Below, one piece after another: positions 33,753-42,877 of a DNA stretch of 59,631 nucleotides. Both the position numbers and the translations under genes were made by a program. Source of the stretch: Hymenobacter convexus (GTDB lineage Bacteria > Bacteroidota > Bacteroidia > Cytophagales > Hymenobacteraceae). A model generated the notes under the pieces. It was given only the letters and a program-made list of their open reading frames with translations. It was not told the DNA's origin and did no database searches. The stretch lies in the NCBI RefSeq assembly GCF_030580955.1, contig NZ_JAUQON010000018.1, positions 1-59,631 of the forward strand. The letters are read 5' to 3'. Within the stretch, counting starts at the first letter, position 1, and the number at the start of each line of letters is the position of its first letter.

Positions 33753-34099
33753 TTAGGCGGCCGGCGGTGCTGCGGGGACGCCGCCCCCACTGAGGACGAT
33801 GAGCTTGGTGTAGCCCCGGAAACGCAGCCACACCGCGTGCTTGGTGGGCGAGCTTTGGTAGGGGCGCAGCTGCACCCGGATTTTCTTGATGAGGCTGGTG
33901 TTGCGGGCCAGGTGCTGCTGTTCACGGTGCTGGCGCGCTGGCGGGCCAGCTTCTTGTTGAAACGCAGCATCTGAGTGTCCACGGCCTGGAGCCGCTCCAG
34001 ACACTGCAAGCGTGCGCGGCCGCCTTGCAATAAAAAACCGTTGGGGCCGTAAGGACCGTAGCTGCTCCGCGTCTGGCCCGATAAATACCTGGGTCCCAT
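33753..34099 (-). pseudogene. Small hypothetical gene, frameshifted at a GC dinucleotide
   Basis: An N-terminal half in one frame (ending LRFNKKLARQR) and a C-terminal half in another (RNTSLIKKIRVQLRPYQ, then AVWLRFRGYTKLIVL) lie back to back on the minus strand. Removing two bases from the GCGCGC tract at 33933-33938 joins them as LARQRQHREQQHLARNTS. Both halves look protein-like and a terminator follows the stop. I recognise no family. A start at 34099 is only 16 bp from the divergent lipoprotein gene's ATG, which is tight, so the real start may lie further in. Confidence 0.45.
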
Positions 34100-34115
34100 T
34101 ATTTCCCTTTGTGCC

Positions 34116-34805
34116 ATGCCTCGTTCGCGCCACCTTCTTTTGCTGTTGTTTGTGGTTGGGCTGGCGGCCTGCTCCAAGTCCGCTAAGACTGGCGAAATAC
34201 TACCCACACCGGCCGCCGGCCCGGCTCTCTACCGCGTAACCTTCGAGGCGACCTGGAGTGCTAGCACGCACGCCAACTTCCCGGCCGGCGCGCACTTCTC
34301 GAACGTCATCGGGGCGTCGCACGCGGCGGAGGGGCTGTTGTTTCGGCCCGGCCAGGCGGCCAGCCTCGGAATCAAGGACATGGCCGAGCGGGGCAACAAC
34401 ACCGCCCTGCGCGCCGAAATAGCTGCTCTGCAACGCAGCGGCATGGCTTTTCGAATGCTGGAGGCGTCCTATTTCAATTCGCCGGGCTCCGTGGCCGACA
34501 CCATTCGGCTCGACGCCGCCCACCCGCGCCTGAGCCTGGTCACGATGATTGCGCCCAGCCCCGACTGGTTTGTGGCCCTCGAAGACGAGAACCTGCTCGA
34601 CGCCGCCACCGGCCAGTGGGTGGCCCAGCGCCGCGTGCCCGCCCGCGCCTACGACGCCGGCACCGACAGCGGCCCCACCTTCACCGCCCCCGACCAGCCC
34701 ACGCTGCCGGCCGGCGTGGTAGCCCCGCTCCTGCTGCCGCCCGCCACCGGCACCGCGCCCGACGGCCCGCCGCTGGGCACCTGGCTACTGGAGCGGCTGA
34801 AGTAG
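34116..34805 (+). CDS. Spondin-domain lipoprotein
   Basis: This 229-residue protein has a lipoprotein signal with Cys19 in GLAACSK. The mature domain matches the bacterial spondin-like family (PF06468 type): VTFEATWSASTHANFPAGAHFS near 40-60, IGASHAAEGLLF near 65, and the diagnostic MIAPSPDWFVALEDENLL near 144. It is expected on the cell surface or in the periplasm. Eukaryotic spondin domains mediate extracellular matrix contacts; the bacterial role is not known. The start at 34116 gives the lipobox directly. Confidence 0.88.
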   Translation: MPRSRHLLLLLFVVGLAACSKSAKTGEILPTPAAGPALYRVTFEATWSASTHANFPAGAHFSNVIGASHAAEGLLFRPGQAASLGIKDMAERGNNTALRAEIAALQRSGMAFRMLEASYFNSPGSVADTIRLDAAHPRLSLVTMIAPSPDWFVALEDENLLDAATGQWVAQRRVPARAYDAGTDSGPTFTAPDQPTLPAGVVAPLLLPPATGTAPDGPPLGTWLLERLK

Positions 34806-34821
34806 CTGTTTTGCGGGGCAG

Positions 34822-35652
34822 CTAGGCCTGGCCGCCGGCCAGGAACCGGCTGATGGCCCGCACGTACCCTTCGGCGAAGAACTTTTCGGTTAGTTTATCC
34901 TGCGCGCCCAGGTGTCCGCAGTCGACGGCCAGCAGCTGGCGACGCTGCCGACGGCGGGCTGCCCGAACCACGGCGGCCGAGTCGGCCAGGGGCGTATTTT
35001 TGTCTTGGGTGCCCGCAATGAGCAGCCACGGACAGCCCACGCGGGCGGCTACGCGCGGGTAGGCTGCCGCTTCAGCGGGCAGCGTCAGGGTTTTGTTGTT
35101 GGCGGCTTTTTGATAAGCCACGATGCCGGGCAGGTCGCCGGCATAGCCTTCGGAAATGAAAAAGTCGGGTTTGGCGCGGGCCGCTACTTCGGAGCCCACA
35201 ATAGCCCCCATCGACAAGCCCAGGATGCCCACCCGGTTGTGGGGTTCGAGGCGCCGCGCCTCGTCCAAGGCAGCGCGCAGGTCGACTGCAAATTCTTCGT
35301 AGTACAGCCGCTGCGGGTCGATGGCAAAAGCCTGGCTGTGGCCGAACCCGCGGTAATCGAAGAGGAGCGAACGGTAGCCGGCGTCGGCCAGCGCCCACGC
35401 CGTGTAGATATTGCTGGACATGTTGTAGGCGTCGCCGCCGGCTACTACCATCGTGGTATGTTGGTCGGGAGCCTTGGCGGCCGGCTCAATGAGCCAGGCC
35501 ACCAGTTTCACATGGTCGGCCGTGGTTATCTCCAATTGCTGGTACTTGAGGCCCAGGGTATCGGGCTTGGCCCACCACTTAGCCACGGGCCGGATAGCAG
35601 CCGCAGGCCCGGCGACAAACAGCGCCAGGCAAAACAGGAAAAAGCGAATCAT
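34822..35652 (-). CDS. Exported alpha/beta hydrolase
   Basis: This 276-residue protein has a signal peptide (MIRFFLFCLALFVAGPAAA) and an alpha/beta hydrolase fold. The nucleophile elbow is GLSMG in VGILGLSMGAIVGSE. FDYRGFGHSQ precedes it, and the catalytic His is probably in DCGHLG near the C terminus. It should be a periplasmic esterase or related hydrolase, but the substrate is unknown. The ATG at 35652 is chosen for its clean signal peptide. It is convergent with the lipoprotein gene. Confidence 0.85.
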   Translation of the reverse strand: MIRFFLFCLALFVAGPAAAIRPVAKWWAKPDTLGLKYQQLEITTADHVKLVAWLIEPAAKAPDQHTTMVVAGGDAYNMSSNIYTAWALADAGYRSLLFDYRGFGHSQAFAIDPQRLYYEEFAVDLRAALDEARRLEPHNRVGILGLSMGAIVGSEVAARAKPDFFISEGYAGDLPGIVAYQKAANNKTLTLPAEAAAYPRVAARVGCPWLLIAGTQDKNTPLADSAAVVRAARRRQRRQLLAVDCGHLGAQDKLTEKFFAEGYVRAISRFLAGGQA

Positions 35653-35833
35653 ATGCTGAAGAAAAAATGGCGACGAACCCAGGTAGCACTCCTGCTGCAC
35701 CCGGGCTCCGGATAGACTTCGGCCGCCAGGCAACGTTGCACCGCCTGCCGCCGGCTGCTCATCGGCGATGGCCCCAAGGCCCTGATTTCGACCGTGGCCC
35801 TACATTTACGCCACCACCTTTCCCCGGCCTGCC

Positions 35834-36481
35834 ATGAGCGACTTGATTCAGTTTGTTGCCAACTACGACGACCTTTCCACCGACAAGGGCTTCCAGTTTA
35901 AGTTTCACTGCGACAAGTGCCGCAACGGCTACCTGTCGCGCTTTCAGCCCAACGCCCTCGGCATTGCCGGGAGCCTGCTCAATGCGGCCGGCAGCCTGTT
36001 TGGCGGGCTGGGCGGGGTGCAAAGTGCGGCCTATGAGATTCAGCGGGCCGTGGGCGGCACGGCCCACGACAAAGCCCTGCAAACCGCCGTGGCCGAGGGC
36101 AAGCAGCAGTTCAAGCAATGCACCCGCTGCGGCCACTGGGTGTGCCCCGATGCCTGCTGGAACCACAGCGCCGGCCTCTGCGAAGACTGCGCCCCCGACG
36201 AGCAGGAGGAACTCCGCGCCCACCAGGCCCAAGCCGCCCAGGAGCAAATTCGCACCAAAACCCGCGCCCAGGACTACACCCAAAACCTCGATTTCCTGAA
36301 CCGCGACGCCCTGCTGCAGTGCCCAAACTGCCAGGCCAAACTGGCCGCCGGCCAGAAGTTCTGTCCCAGCTGCGGCACCCCCAACCCCGCCGCCCAGCCC
36401 CAGGAGCGCCACTGCACCGGCTGCGGCGCAAAGCTGAAACCCGAGCAAAAGTTCTGCGCCGAGTGCGGCACGAAGGCCTAG
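35834..36481 (+). CDS. Zinc-ribbon protein
   Basis: This 215-residue protein has several Cys pairs that suit zinc binding: CDKC near 27, CTRCGHWVCPDACW and CEDC near 95-120, CPNC and CPSCG near 160-180, and CTGCG and CAECG near 196-212. A Gly/Ala-rich segment near residues 45-70 (GIAGSLLNAAGSLFGGLGG) could be a membrane or assembly element. The C-terminal tandem zinc ribbons resemble those on SPFH or virion-core-like proteins. A function cannot be assigned. CCCTACATTTACG upstream contains a TACATTTA box. Confidence 0.8.
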   Translation: MSDLIQFVANYDDLSTDKGFQFKFHCDKCRNGYLSRFQPNALGIAGSLLNAAGSLFGGLGGVQSAAYEIQRAVGGTAHDKALQTAVAEGKQQFKQCTRCGHWVCPDACWNHSAGLCEDCAPDEQEELRAHQAQAAQEQIRTKTRAQDYTQNLDFLNRDALLQCPNCQAKLAAGQKFCPSCGTPNPAAQPQERHCTGCGAKLKPEQKFCAECGTKA

Positions 36482-36522
36482 GGTGGCTGCGCGGCGATAA
36501 CCATATCAAGTAAAAACAGAAC

Positions 36523-36616
36523 GTCATGCTGAGCGCAGTCGAAGCATCTCTACCGCTTCATTGCATGAATTGAATTACTTGCGCAGTAGAGATGCTTCGG
36601 CTGCGCTCAGCATGAC
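36523..36616. repeat. REP-like palindrome, GTCATGCTGAGCGCAGTCGAAGC subfamily
   Basis: The arms GTCATGCTGAGCGCAG and CTGCGCTCAGCATGAC enclose CATCTCTACCGC and its complement. It follows the zinc-ribbon gene. Confidence 0.9.
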
Positions 36617-36737
36617 CGTCTTTTTAGAAGCGGAGGCTTCGAGAAGCAAGCGGATAAACGGCAGCATCAGGTAACTACAGAACAGTGCGGCTGGCGGGGA
36701 TACGCTTCTTTGCGCTATCCATCATTTTTCCCGCCCC

Positions 36738-38057
36738 ATGAAATTCCTTCTCGCGCCGCTGGCTGCTGGCCTGGCGGCCCTTTCGCTCCGCGCGCCCGCC
36801 CCACCGAAAACGCCCGCCGCGCCCAAAGAATACGTCATCACCCAATACGGCGCCAGCCCCGACAGCACCAAGCTGAACACGCTGGCCATTCAGAAAGTCA
36901 TCGACAAAGCCAGCGCCGCCGGCGGGGGCACCATCGTTGTGCCGAAAGGGGTCTTCCTGAGCGGGGCGCTATTTTTTAAGCCGGGCACCCATCTGCGCCT
37001 ACAGGCCGGCGCCAAGCTCAAGGGCTCGGACAACATTGCCGATTACCCGCTCATTCCATCGCGAATGGAGGGACAGAAGCTCGATTATTACGCCGCGCTG
37101 GTGAATGCCAAACAGGTGAACGGCTTCACCATCAACGGGCCCGGCACCATTGATGGCAACGGGCTGAAGTTCTGGAAGCGGTTCTGGTTTTACCGCGACT
37201 CGATGTCGAAGATTGGCAAGTCGGCCACCAACCTCGAGGTGCACCGGCCCCGCCTGGTTTTCATCTGGGGCTCGGATAACGTGACCATCAAAAACGTGAA
37301 GCTGCACAACGCGGGCTTCTGGACCACCCACCTCTACCAGTCCAACAATGTCGTCATCGACGGCTGCGACATCCGCTCACCCTTCCGGCCGGTGAAGGCG
37401 CCTAGCACCGACGCCATCGACATCGACGTGTGCCGGAAAGTCACCGTCCGCAACTGCTACATCTCCGTCAACGACGACGGCATTGCCATCAAAGGCGGCA
37501 AGGGCCCCACGGCCCAAAAGCTGCCCGAAAACGGTCCCATCGAAGACGTGCTGGTCGAAAACTGCACTTTCGGCGAAGTGCACGCAGCCCTGACGTGCGG
37601 CAGCGAGTGCATCCACGCCAACCGCATCACCATGCGCAACTGCCGTATGGACAACGAGCGGCCCGTGCTGCTCTTCAAAATGCGCCCCGATACCTACCAG
37701 GTCTACGAAAACATCACCGTTGACGGCATCACCGGCCGCTGCGGCACCATCGTCACGCTCTCGCCCTGGACGCAGTTTTTCAACATGGCCGGCAGCACCG
37801 AAAAGCCCTTCGGCACCATCCGCAACATCAGTATTTCCAATGTGAAGGTGAAATGCAAGCAGTTTGCCGTGCTCAACGGCAACCCCACCGACAAGGTCTC
37901 GAACATCACCTTCAAGAACGTGGACGCCAGCGCCGACCAGGCCGCTTTCCCCAACAAGTACTCGGATATCAAATTCGAAAACGTGACCCTCAACGGCGCC
38001 CCTATCACGGCCGCCGCCCAAGCCGGCCCGGCCGTGACCCCGCTGAAACCGGATTAA
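36738..38057 (+). CDS. Glycoside hydrolase family 28 (polygalacturonase-type)
   Basis: This 439-residue protein has a short signal peptide (about 1-19) and a right-handed beta-helix. GH28 active-site residues appear as D225 in STDAIDID and the pair D246/D247 in VNDDGIAIK, with CGSE in the place of the usual GHG/GSE motif and FKM near the RIK position. It should hydrolyse galacturonan or related pectic chains in the periplasm or outside. No other pectin genes are near it, so it is not part of a visible PUL. It is flanked by palindromes and followed by a terminator. Confidence 0.88.
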   Translation: MKFLLAPLAAGLAALSLRAPAPPKTPAAPKEYVITQYGASPDSTKLNTLAIQKVIDKASAAGGGTIVVPKGVFLSGALFFKPGTHLRLQAGAKLKGSDNIADYPLIPSRMEGQKLDYYAALVNAKQVNGFTINGPGTIDGNGLKFWKRFWFYRDSMSKIGKSATNLEVHRPRLVFIWGSDNVTIKNVKLHNAGFWTTHLYQSNNVVIDGCDIRSPFRPVKAPSTDAIDIDVCRKVTVRNCYISVNDDGIAIKGGKGPTAQKLPENGPIEDVLVENCTFGEVHAALTCGSECIHANRITMRNCRMDNERPVLLFKMRPDTYQVYENITVDGITGRCGTIVTLSPWTQFFNMAGSTEKPFGTIRNISISNVKVKCKQFAVLNGNPTDKVSNITFKNVDASADQAAFPNKYSDIKFENVTLNGAPITAAAQAGPAVTPLKPD

Positions 38058-38082
38058 AGCGCGTGCAGTGGTTCAATCGGCC

Positions 38083-38181
38083 GTCATGCTGAGCGTAGCC
38101 GAAGCATCTCTACCGCTATAGTAAGCCCTTTCAATTGAATAAGTTGCGCGGTAGAGATGCTTCGACTTCGCTCAGCATGAC
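38083..38181. repeat. REP-like palindrome, GTCATGCTGAGCG subfamily
   Basis: The arms GTCATGCTGAGCGTAGCC and TTCGCTCAGCATGAC carry the CGAAGCATCTCTACCGC core in both orientations. It follows the GH28 gene. Confidence 0.88.
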
Positions 38182-38198
38182 GTTCTGTTTTTCATCAA

Positions 38199-38237
38199 CA
38201 AAAAAGCCTCGCCGTATTCCGGCGAGGCTTTTTTGTA
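38199..38237. terminator. Rho-independent terminator
   Basis: AAAAAAGCCTCGCCG and CGGCGAGGCTTTTTTG form a perfect stem with flanking A and T runs. It can serve both the GH28 gene and the convergent small exported protein gene. Confidence 0.85.
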
Positions 38238-38252
38238 TCTCATCAGCGGGCT

Positions 38253-38543
38253 TTAACGGTAGCCGTGGCCATCGTAGCGGTGCTGGGCTTCCCAGCGGGC
38301 GCGTTCGGCGGCACGCTGCTGCTCGGCGCGGCGCTGGGCTTCGAGGCGGGCGCGCTCGGCGGCGAGGCGTTGGCGCTCCCGTTGGGCGGCTTCAATGCGG
38401 GCCCGTTCAATGGCCCGTTCGCGTTCAATGCGAGCTATTTCGCGGCGGTCTTTGAGGGGAGGATAAGCGGCGGTAGCGGCCGAAGAAGCAGTGGCAGCAA
38501 ACAGGCCCAGGGCGGCGACAAACGAAAAAAGGGAGGTTTTCAT
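38253..38543 (-). CDS. Small exported Arg/Glu/Ala-rich coiled-coil protein
   Basis: This 96-residue protein has a signal peptide (MKTSLFSFVAALGLFAATAS, cleavage near ATA) and a mature part that is nearly all charged helix: repeated RERERA/RARIEAA/RLEAQRR units predict a coiled coil. No family is recognised. It may be a small periplasmic scaffold or stress protein. The mature domain is so biased that homology calls would be unreliable. Confidence 0.7.
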   Translation of the reverse strand: MKTSLFSFVAALGLFAATASSAATAAYPPLKDRREIARIERERAIERARIEAAQRERQRLAAERARLEAQRRAEQQRAAERARWEAQHRYDGHGYR

Positions 38544-38753
38544 GGCAAAGATTGGTTGAGGATGAACTCGCGGCTGATTTCGTTATCAAGCGCTTGTCTA
38601 CCCTTTTGCAAGCCCTGTGCCGTAGCCCGGTGGCCTAGCCAACTTCCCCGCATTTCACCGTCGAAACGGCCGAGAGCATCGGCTGGCACGGGCGTTTTCC
38701 CTACCAAGTCCTGACATCGATGAACAAAACGGGCCGGGGGGCCGCGTAAATGG

Positions 38754-39104
38754 CTATTTTTTCAGCGGGTCGTGGCCCCAGTTCATCAGCGAATAGCGCC
38801 AGGGCGAGGTTTCCACGTCCTTTTGGTGGTGCGGGCCTTGGGCCGAGTGCCGGGCCACGTAGCTATGCACCTTGTGCATGTGGGCTTCGTCGGCGGGCGT
38901 GAGGTCGGCTTTTTTCTTGCCTAGAATCTCAACAATGCGCTCGCCGGAATGGTGGCCGATGCTCTGGCCGTCGCCGCTGTCCTGGCCCACTGACTTGGAC
39001 TCGTCGGTTTTGAGCCACTTGGTGAGCTCGGCGGCCGTCATGTTGACGTCTTCTTTAAAGGAGGCATAAATGTCGGTGGGTTTGGATTGCGGGGCGTTGG
39101 ACAT
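38754..39104 (-). CDS. DUF3140 protein
   Basis: This 116-residue protein fits DUF3140, a small soluble family often annotated as DNA-binding without firm proof. The diagnostic parts are VNMTAAELTKWLKTDESKSVGQ near 20-42, SIGHHSGERIVEILGKKKADLT near 48-70, and the terminal SPWRYSLMNWGHDP. It seems monocistronic. The Lys/His-rich character is compatible with nucleic acid binding but this is not shown. Confidence 0.85.
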   Translation of the reverse strand: MSNAPQSKPTDIYASFKEDVNMTAAELTKWLKTDESKSVGQDSGDGQSIGHHSGERIVEILGKKKADLTPADEAHMHKVHSYVARHSAQGPHHQKDVETSPWRYSLMNWGHDPLKK

Positions 39105-39180
39105 GGTGTGGAAGGCTTTAAAGCGTGAACTGAAGCATACTGCGCTACCCGGCAGCGGGTTGCGGCGGCGCGGGCGCGCA

Positions 39181-39217
39181 GCAAAAAGCCCCGTCGGCTA
39201 CTGACGAGGCTTTTGCA
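39181..39217 (-). terminator. Rho-independent terminator
   Basis: AAAAAGCCCCGTCGG and CTGACGAGGCTTTT form an imperfect stem just after the stop of the lipoprotein gene at 39244 when read on the minus strand. Confidence 0.65.
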
Positions 39218-39243
39218 AACGGGAACCGCGCTGGGCGCGGGCG

Positions 39244-39612
39244 CTAGTTGCCGCCGGGGGCCGGGGTGCCGCAGCGCATCACTTCTTCCAGGCAGGTGAG
39301 TTTGGCCTCCAGATTGCCCACATCGCCGGCGGGCAGGGCCGGGCCCGGCGTGTAGCCGATGCTGAGCGTCTGCCCATCGGCCTGGTGCGGCAGGTAGGCC
39401 TCCCAGGCGGGGCCGCTGGGGCGCAGGCGGGTGCCGTCGGCCAGTTCCAGGGTGGTGTGCTCGGTGAGGCACATGGTGGTCATGCCGTGGCAAAGGCGCA
39501 CGGTGGCGTAGGTGCCGCAGGGCACTTCCGGCTCGACGTCGGTTTTGGTCGTGCAGCCGGCCAGGCCCACGCCCGCCAGCAAACCAACAGAAAAAAGGTA
39601 GTGAAGACGCAT
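39244..39612 (-). CDS. Small lipoprotein of unknown function
   Basis: This 122-residue protein has a lipobox with Cys20 in VGLAGCTT. The mature part holds several Cys residues (VPCGTYATVRLCHGMTTMC near 30-48 and CLEEVMRCG near the end), suggesting disulfides. It appears related to nothing I know. The ATG at 39612 is chosen for the lipoprotein signal. It ends at a terminator. Confidence 0.65.
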   Translation of the reverse strand: MRLHYLFSVGLLAGVGLAGCTTKTDVEPEVPCGTYATVRLCHGMTTMCLTEHTTLELADGTRLRPSGPAWEAYLPHQADGQTLSIGYTPGPALPAGDVGNLEAKLTCLEEVMRCGTPAPGGN

Positions 39613-39752
39613 AATAGGCCGTTGGGATAGAGGTGAAACAAGCGGGGCGGGTGCCCAATCGAAAGGCCTGACCGGTGGGCCGGCCGCGGGGTTGCACGGC
39701 CGGCCAAAGGGGTAGTTGTTTGCTGGCATAGTTCGCCCCCGCCCTGTTTGCC

Positions 39753-39760
39753 TACATTTG
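39753..39760 (+). promoter_or_regulatory. Bacteroidota-type -7 box TACATTTG
   Basis: The box matches TAnnTTTG and lies 19 nt before the ATG of the VOC-family gene. A -33 element is not obvious. Confidence 0.5.
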
Positions 39761-39779
39761 CCAGCACCAATTTTTCCTC

Positions 39780-40148
39780 ATGCCAATGGCAACCGTTAAA
39801 CCCATCCTCCGCATTTTCGACTACGACAAAGCCCTGGAATTTTACGTCCAGTGGCTGGGCTTTCGCATTGATTGGGAACACCGGCCGGAGGGCAGCCCGG
39901 CGTACTTGCAGGTGACGCGCGGCGACGTGACGCTGCACCTTTCGGAGCACCACGGCGACGGCTCGCCGGGCGGCCGGGTCTTCATCGACGACTTCGTGCA
40001 CCTGGTGCCCTACCACCAGCAGCTACTGGCCCAGGAATACAAGTACAACCGGCCGGGCCTCGAAACGCCTTTCTACGACCCTACGGCGCTGGAAATGACC
40101 GTGACGGACCCGTTCAGCAACCGCCTCATTTTTGTGGAGCGGCACTGA
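39780..40148 (+). CDS. Glyoxalase/bleomycin resistance-like (VOC) protein
   Basis: This 122-residue protein has the VOC-fold pattern: PILRIFDYDKALEFYVQWLGF at the N terminus, HLSEHHGDG near 51-59, and TDPFSNRLIFVE at the C terminus. Proteins of this group include dioxygenases, glyoxalases and drug-binding proteins; it resembles the bleomycin-resistance type, which sequesters rather than cleaves. It is a single gene. Which ligand it binds cannot be judged. Confidence 0.82.
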   Translation: MPMATVKPILRIFDYDKALEFYVQWLGFRIDWEHRPEGSPAYLQVTRGDVTLHLSEHHGDGSPGGRVFIDDFVHLVPYHQQLLAQEYKYNRPGLETPFYDPTALEMTVTDPFSNRLIFVERH

Positions 40149-40261
40149 CCCGGCGGGGCTTCGCCACCTGCCCGGCGCAGCGGCGTACGTCGGCTGATGC
40201 GCCCACTCGAACGGCAAGCTCGTGAACAATTGCGGCTCAGAAGGCCTTATTTACCTTAATT

Positions 40262-42868
40262 ATGTCCGATTTCCAACCGCCCGTGCCGCCGCCTGACCTG
40301 CCCGCTTCGGAAGACCTGCTGCGCGTGTTATTCGATATTTCGCTGAACGGCATCATGCTGATGCGCCCCGTGTACGATGCCGCCGGCAGCACCGTCGTCG
40401 ACTTGCGCGTGGTGTATCTCAACCCCGCCGCGCAGCAGATGTTGCAACTGCCGGAACGCCCCGCCGAGTCGTTCAGGACGCTGTACCCCACGGCTGAGGC
40501 GGCGGGCGTGTTTGCCTTCTACCGCGATGCGTTTTTTTCGGACCAAGTGGAGCGCCGCGAAAATAACTACCAGTTCGATGGCCTTGACGGCTACTACCTG
40601 CTGGTGGCCCGGCGCCAGGGCGACGTGCTGGTGGTAACGTTCAGCGACACCAATGACCAGCCCCGCACGGCCATTGAGCAGGCCCTGCGCGCCAGCCAGG
40701 CCCGCGAACTCAAAGCCCGCGCCGAGGCAGAGCGCGAACGCAACATGCTGCAAGCCGTGCTCACGCAGTCGCCGGTGGCCATTGGGGTGTTTCAGGGCGA
40801 TGATTGCCGGGTGGTGGTGGCCAACGACTTACTGTGCCAGATGTGGGGCCATGTGCCGGCCCAGGTGGTGGGCCGGCCCTTGCTCGAAGGCGTGCCGGAA
40901 CTGCGTGGCCAGGGCTTCACCGAACTGATGCAGCAGGTGGCCCGCACCCGGCAGCCCTTTGTGGGCACCGAAGTGGCGGCCGACCTACTGAAAGGCGACC
41001 GGCTGGAAAAAAGCTATTTCAACTTCGTGTACAAACCCCTGACCGATGCCGACGGCGCTGTATTGGGCGTTATCGACATCGCCGTGGACGTGACCGAGCA
41101 GGTGCTGGCCCGGCGGCGGGTGCAGGAGCTGAACGAGGAATTGGCGGCCATCAACGAGGAGCTGCGGGCCAGCAACGACGAGTTTCTGGCCAGCAACACG
41201 GCGCTGGCCGAATCGCAGCAAACCCTCTCCGACCTCAACAAAGAACTGGAAAGCCGCGTGGCCGCCCGCACCCGCGAAGCCCAGGCCGCCTACGCCGAAG
41301 CCGAGCGCCAACGCGCCCGCCTGGAGCGCCTGTTTATGGAAGCGCCCGCCGCCATTTGCGTCCTCAGCGGCCCGGAACTGGTGTACGAGCTGGTGAACCC
41401 CGATTACCAGGCGCTGTTTCCGGGCCGGGCGCTGCTGGGGCGTCCCATTGCCGAGGCTTTGCCCGAAATAGCCAACCACGCGGTGTACCGCACCTTTCGC
41501 CGGGTATTCGAAACGGGCATCACCCACGAAGAGCCCGACCTCCTCATTCCCATTGCCCGCCCCGGCGACGGCCAGCTGGAAGACCGGTATTTCAACTACA
41601 TTCAGCAGGCCCGCTACGACGAGCACGGGCAGATTGACGGCGTGCTGGCCTTTGCCTTTGAAGTGACGCAGCAGGTGCGCGCCGGCCAGGCCGCCGATGC
41701 CGCCGCCCAGCGCCTGCGCCTGCTCACCGACGCCCTGCCCGTGCTCATTTCGTACCTCGACCGCGAGCAGCGCTACCAGTTTCTCAACCACGCCTACCGC
41801 AACTGGTTCAACCAGGACCCCTCCGGGCTGCTGGGCCAGCCCGCGCGCGAGGTGTTGGGCAAAGCGGCCTACGCCAACGTGCAGGGCTACATTGCCCGGG
41901 CTCTGGCCGGCGAGCGGCTGTCGTTTGAAACGCGCATGCCCTACCGTGAAGGCTTCGTGCGGCACATCCACACCGATTACATCCCCGACGTGCAGGACGG
42001 CGAGGTGCGCGGCTTCTATTCCCTCGTCACCGACATTACCGACCAGACCCGGGCCCGCGAGCGGGTGCAGGAACTGAATGAGGAGTTGGCCGCCATCAAC
42101 GAAGAAATGCTGGTTGCCAACGAGGAGCTGCGCGACACCAACGACCGCCTGAGCCACACCAACGTCGACCTGGACACCTTCGTTTACACCGCCTCGCACG
42201 ACCTCAAGGCGCCCATTGCCAACATCGAAGGCCTGTTGCTGGCCCTGGATGAGCAGCTGCCCGAGCCCGTGCGCCAGGATGCCGACGTGACCCACTTGCT
42301 GGGCCTCATGCGCGGCTCGGTCGACCGCTTTCAGCGCACCCTCGTGCACCTCACCGACGTCAGCAAGCTGCAGCAGGCCCACGCCGAGCCAGCCGAAACC
42401 GTGGACCTGGCCGCCCTGGTCGAAGCCGTGCGCCTCGACCTAGCCCCCGCCCTGGCCGCCACCCACGGCCAGCTCGTCATCGACGTGGCGGACTGCCCCA
42501 CGGTGCGCTTTTCGCCTAAAAACCTGCGCAGCATCGTCTACAACCTACTCAGCAACGCCATCAAGTACCACTCGCCCGCCCGGCCCCTACGCGTGCTGCT
42601 GCGCGCCACCTGCCCCCCAGGCCAGATGCGGCTCGAAGTGCAGGACAACGGCCTGGGCCTCAGCGACGCTCAGCAAGCCAAGCTCTTTGTGATGTTTCGG
42701 CGCCTGCACACCCACGTCGAGGGTACCGGCGTGGGCCTCTACATGGTGAAGCGCATGGTGGAAAATGCCGGCGGCACCATTGAAGTCGACAGCCAGCCCG
42801 ATGCGGGCAGCACCTTCCGGGTGCTGCTGCCCGAATTGGCCAAAACCCGACCATCGGCTTTCGCGTAG
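40262..42868 (+). CDS. Multi-PAS sensor histidine kinase
   Basis: This 868-residue kinase has four PAS-like domains (about 15-130, 160-280, 355-470 and 480-595), coiled coils with repeated ELNEELAAINEE motifs between them (about 285-345 and 600-635), a HisKA domain with phosphoacceptor H646 in TASHDLKAP, and a HATPase domain with LLSNAIKY (N box), DNGLGLS (G1) and GTGVGLYMVKRMV (G2). No membrane helix is visible, so it should be a cytosolic sensor of redox, light or small ligands. It is co-transcribed with the single-domain regulator that starts 9 nt downstream. Confidence 0.93.
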   Translation: MSDFQPPVPPPDLPASEDLLRVLFDISLNGIMLMRPVYDAAGSTVVDLRVVYLNPAAQQMLQLPERPAESFRTLYPTAEAAGVFAFYRDAFFSDQVERRENNYQFDGLDGYYLLVARRQGDVLVVTFSDTNDQPRTAIEQALRASQARELKARAEAERERNMLQAVLTQSPVAIGVFQGDDCRVVVANDLLCQMWGHVPAQVVGRPLLEGVPELRGQGFTELMQQVARTRQPFVGTEVAADLLKGDRLEKSYFNFVYKPLTDADGAVLGVIDIAVDVTEQVLARRRVQELNEELAAINEELRASNDEFLASNTALAESQQTLSDLNKELESRVAARTREAQAAYAEAERQRARLERLFMEAPAAICVLSGPELVYELVNPDYQALFPGRALLGRPIAEALPEIANHAVYRTFRRVFETGITHEEPDLLIPIARPGDGQLEDRYFNYIQQARYDEHGQIDGVLAFAFEVTQQVRAGQAADAAAQRLRLLTDALPVLISYLDREQRYQFLNHAYRNWFNQDPSGLLGQPAREVLGKAAYANVQGYIARALAGERLSFETRMPYREGFVRHIHTDYIPDVQDGEVRGFYSLVTDITDQTRARERVQELNEELAAINEEMLVANEELRDTNDRLSHTNVDLDTFVYTASHDLKAPIANIEGLLLALDEQLPEPVRQDADVTHLLGLMRGSVDRFQRTLVHLTDVSKLQQAHAEPAETVDLAALVEAVRLDLAPALAATHGQLVIDVADCPTVRFSPKNLRSIVYNLLSNAIKYHSPARPLRVLLRATCPPGQMRLEVQDNGLGLSDAQQAKLFVMFRRLHTHVEGTGVGLYMVKRMVENAGGTIEVDSQPDAGSTFRVLLPELAKTRPSAFA

Positions 42869-42877
42869 GGACGGGCT

